A stretch of DNA of 11,969 nucleotides from Scytalidium lignicola (Eukaryota; Ascomycota; Leotiomycetes): positions 1 to 11,969 of the forward strand of contig NCSJ02000636.1 of the NCBI GenBank assembly GCA_002812745.2, read 5' to 3'. The notes under the pieces were generated by a model. The model was given only the letters and a program-made list of their open reading frames with translations, did no database searches and was not told where the DNA came from. The position numbers and the translations under genes are program-made. Shown piece by piece: positions 9,864-11,969 of this stretch; position 1 is the stretch's first letter, and each line of letters begins with the position of its first letter.

Positions 9864-11257
9864 TTAATGACGCTTCCGATGGCTCAGGTATAACGAATTC
9901 CCGCGTCCCGTAAAACCCCAGCGGATCTGGTTTGCCATAGAGATCTGGACGTCTAATTCTTCCGCAAACGTCCACACAAGGCCAGGGTTCTTTTGAAATC
10001 CACGGCCGATCCGAACTAGGTCCAACCCATCCTCGAGGAGCTGGTTGGCTAGTTTACCGCTGTCAATAGCTCCTACTGTGCTTACCAAGAGTTTATTACC
10101 CACAGCCTTCTTTACTGCCAGCGCAAAAGGGGATTGATACGCCGGACCACCCTTGATCTTCTGTGCAGGGTGGTTCCCACCGGTGCTGATGTCAATCACA
10201 TCCACATTGCCGCTATCAACAAGGAGTTTTGCGAATTCAATCGTGTCTTCCAGTTTCCAGCTATGCTCTTCGGGCATACTTTCTTCTAACCACTCCGTTG
10301 CAGAGATACGGAGGAAGATTGGGATATCCTTCGGGACATTCTCTCTGACCAGGGCCGCGATTTCAAGAGAAAGTCGGACTCGATTTTCAAAACTGCCACC
10401 GTACTCATCGGTCCGCTTGTTTGAGACAGGTGACATGAAAGACGTTAGAAGATATCCATGGCCATTGTGGATCTCGACAAAATCTACACCAGCTTTCACA
10501 GCTCGTTTCGTAGCAGCCACCCATGCAAGTTTGAGATCTTCAATATCCTTCTTAGTCATCTCGGTCGGTATCGCGTATGTATCCGCAAAAGGAATACTGC
10601 TAGGGGCTTTTACTGCATCCGGCCAGCCTCCCACTCGTTCTGTTGCGGCGTTTCCTGCAGACAGCCATGGGGCAACCGTGCTTGCTTTTCGCCCCGCATG
10701 GCCCAGCTGAATACCAATCTTCTGGCCCTGGCTATGAACAAACTCGATGATTCGCTCAAGCGGCGCGATCTGAGAATCTTTCCACAACCCCGAGTCCTGC
10801 GGCGTGATTCGGCCTTCTGGGACAACCGATGTTGCTTCGATGGTCATCAAACCGGGCCCGCGCTGGGCAATTCCTCCAAGATGAGTGAGATGCCAGTCAG
10901 TCAAGTGGCCATCCTGGGCAGAATATTGACAGAGTGGTGAGAGCTGTCCAGTTTCAATTCAAATCAACACTTTGTTTTACAATGTCTCTCGGTAAACTAG
11001 AGAAGAAGGGCCTCTACTTCGCAAGACGAGAAAAGAGAAATAAACAGGTTTGTCCAGTAATCAAAAGAATAATAACTTACAACAATACGATTTTGAATAG
11101 TAAGGCCACGGATTTTCAGCGGCTGGAAAAGCTTTGGCGGTTCCAACCCGGTCGACTGAGGGTTAGCAGCGGTTCCTGCAGGAGGGTCTTGGGCAGGCGT
11201 GAAGTATGAGATGCCCTTGGCTGGCTTGTTCTCGAAGTCCTGATTATCAGCAGTCAT
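9864..11257 (-). CDS. Old Yellow Enzyme, YqjM-like NADPH:flavin ene-reductase, 2 exons, 418 aa
   Basis: Exons are 11257-11081 and 10943-9864, joined in phase 0 across a 137-nt intron (GTAAGT...GGACAG). The junction recreates the family motif IVLSPLCQYSAQDG. This FMN TIM-barrel family reduces C=C bonds of alpha,beta-unsaturated carbonyls with NAD(P)H. Cys64 and Tyr66 in PLCQYS match the flavin-site Cys/Tyr of the YqjM (thermophilic-like) class. Other visible sites are GIQLGHAGRK (136-145), the substrate-binding His218/His221 pair in EIHNGHGYL (class I enzymes have His/Asn), the conserved KRTDEYGGSFENR segment, and the phosphate-binding VRIGRGF with Arg373. The C terminus (NPGLVWTFAEEL, ANQIRWGF) is complete, and the length fits fungal members. 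The protein should be cytosolic: the N-terminal 40 residues are polar, with no signal peptide. It is the first gene of the trio and carries no visible lesion. Confidence 0.94.
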
Positions 11258-11523
11258 AATCGTATTCTTTAAGGGATATATATCAAGATGTTATGATTAT
11301 GATGGTTTTAAAATTATAGATGAAGTCTAAATAGAACTTAATCTTTTAAATGATATCCTGTTTGCAAGTCTAGTAATCATCCTTTTATAATTTTTTTGAA
11401 TTAGCCAAGTATTTATATTATAACCTCTCTCTCAATTATCGGAGATGTGTAAGTTGTTTCCGCAAAACGATCGCGCCGAACAGAAACCATCTTCATAGTG
11501 GATTCTAAGGTTATAACGTAATT
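11258..11523. other. OYE promoter region
   Basis: This 266-bp stretch separates the OYE start codon from the inverted-repeat element. It is AT-rich near the gene, with a TATATAT string about 20 bp upstream of the ATG. Further out there is a GC-richer patch near 11440-11490 containing scattered CGG, CCG and CGCG triplets. No coding sequence is seen. Confidence 0.5.
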
Positions 11524-11524
11524 C

Positions 11525-11558
11525 CCGGTCTCACCGACCACCCGGTCCCACCGACCAC
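11525..11558. repeat. Left minisatellite arm, two 17-bp units
   Basis: Two units (11525-11541 and 11542-11558) are reverse complements of those in the right arm. They differ by one base: the outer unit has GGTCTC where the inner has GGTCCC. The same single-base variant distinguishes the innermost right-arm unit from the others, so the two arms are ordered mirror images. Confidence 0.85.
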
Positions 11559-11900
11559 TGAATTTGACAGCGAAATTGTTAAATTTAAAGTGTTAATAAT
11601 TCAACCACATAACTATTTCATAGAATTATCTTTCTCCGAGTATTTAGTTAATCTTTAAAATTTAAATTTATAAGCTTTAAATATAATAATAACTTATATA
11701 ACATAGAATATACCTCCTTGGCCTTATAATTTAGGCTAACATTACATTTAACAATATTACAAAGACTTTGAATTGCTGAAAACTTTAAAATAAAGTATAT
11801 AATTAAATATATAAGTTAAATTTAAAATTTCATATCAAAATTCAAAAGTGGTTGTTGAGATATAAAGGTATGATTTTGTTAAATTTCGCTGTCAAATTCA

Positions 11901-11969
11901 GTGGTCGGTGGGACCGGGTGGTCGGTGAGACCGGGTGGTCGGTGAGACCGGGTGGTCGGTGAGACCGGG
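11901..11969. repeat. Right minisatellite arm, at least four 17-bp units
   Basis: The unit GTGGTCGGTGAGACCGG repeats head-to-tail at 11918, 11935 and 11952, preceded by a one-base variant (GGGACC for GAGACC) at 11901. A fifth unit is cut off by the window edge. Each unit contains GGTC...GACC, so it can form a small hairpin. The array has no spacers, which rules out CRISPR. Confidence 0.9.

Larger units (their letters stand above)
11524..11969. mobile_element. Foldback/MITE-like inverted-repeat element, truncated by the window end
   Basis: A segment of at least 54 bp at 11524-11577 recurs as its exact reverse complement at 11882-11935. Each arm pairs a GC-rich minisatellite (outside) with an AT-rich 19-bp stretch (inside). 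Beyond this the arms diverge, but a matching CAACCAC (11602-11608) and GTGGTTG (11848-11854) suggest a longer, decayed inverted repeat. The roughly 300-bp interior is AT-rich and has no ORF, so the element is non-autonomous. The right end and any target-site duplication lie outside the window, so the transposon class cannot be fixed. Confidence 0.7.

Noticed and set aside
10153..10940. Plus-strand ORFs of 185 and 160 aa
   Set aside because: Both lie antisense to the OYE exon, which carries all the family motifs. They are shadow frames.
10944..11257. 86-aa stand-alone ORF and an opposite-strand 91-aa ORF at the OYE start
   Set aside because: The 86-aa frame is OYE exon 1 read into its intron, and the plus-strand frame is antisense to exon 1 and the intron.
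11901..11969. CRISPR-like array of 17-bp repeats
   Set aside because: The repeats are directly adjacent with no spacers, the context is a fungal genome, and the same units occur inverted at 11525-11558.

Overview
The window looks like nuclear DNA of a filamentous ascomycete (Pezizomycotina). The genes carry many short GT-AG introns with CTAAC/CTAAT-type branch sites. One gene encodes a Zn2Cys6 transcription factor, a fungal family, and the genes are flanked by very AT-rich, CpG-poor DNA of the kind left by repeat-induced point mutation (RIP). The species cannot be named from the sequence.

Layout: (1) 1-4346 is an AT-rich block with no readable gene. It is interrupted by one intact, CpG-rich 194-bp element at 1592-1785, with TGT...ACA ends and a perfect 5-bp target duplication (ATAAG), most likely a solo LTR. 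(2) 4347-6209, minus strand: a three-exon CocE/NonD-type serine hydrolase of 581 aa. (3) 6698-9163, minus strand: a seven-exon Zn2Cys6 transcription factor of 698 aa. (4) 9864-11257, minus strand: a two-exon Old Yellow Enzyme of the YqjM-like class, 418 aa. (5) 11524 to the end of the window: a probable terminal-inverted-repeat element whose arms are built from a GC-rich 17-bp tandem unit. Its right arm runs off the window.

All three genes appear intact once spliced. I worked out every exon junction by hand, and each keeps the reading frame and restores a conserved family motif. They lie head-to-tail in the order OYE, regulator, hydrolase (direction of transcription). A flavin ene-reductase, an ester/amide hydrolase and a pathway-type regulator side by side suggest a small catabolic or specialised-metabolism cluster. 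One possible role is handling an alpha,beta-unsaturated carbonyl substrate that also carries an ester or amide, but this is inference. The gene island is bordered on the left by AT-rich decayed DNA, and a repeat element begins 267 bp upstream of the OYE start codon.

I found no clear evidence of an entirely new biological system. The items most worth checking are the minisatellite-armed inverted-repeat element, the un-RIPped hairpin-bearing LTR, and the co-oriented three-gene set with CGG/CCG motifs upstream of the regulator and the hydrolase.
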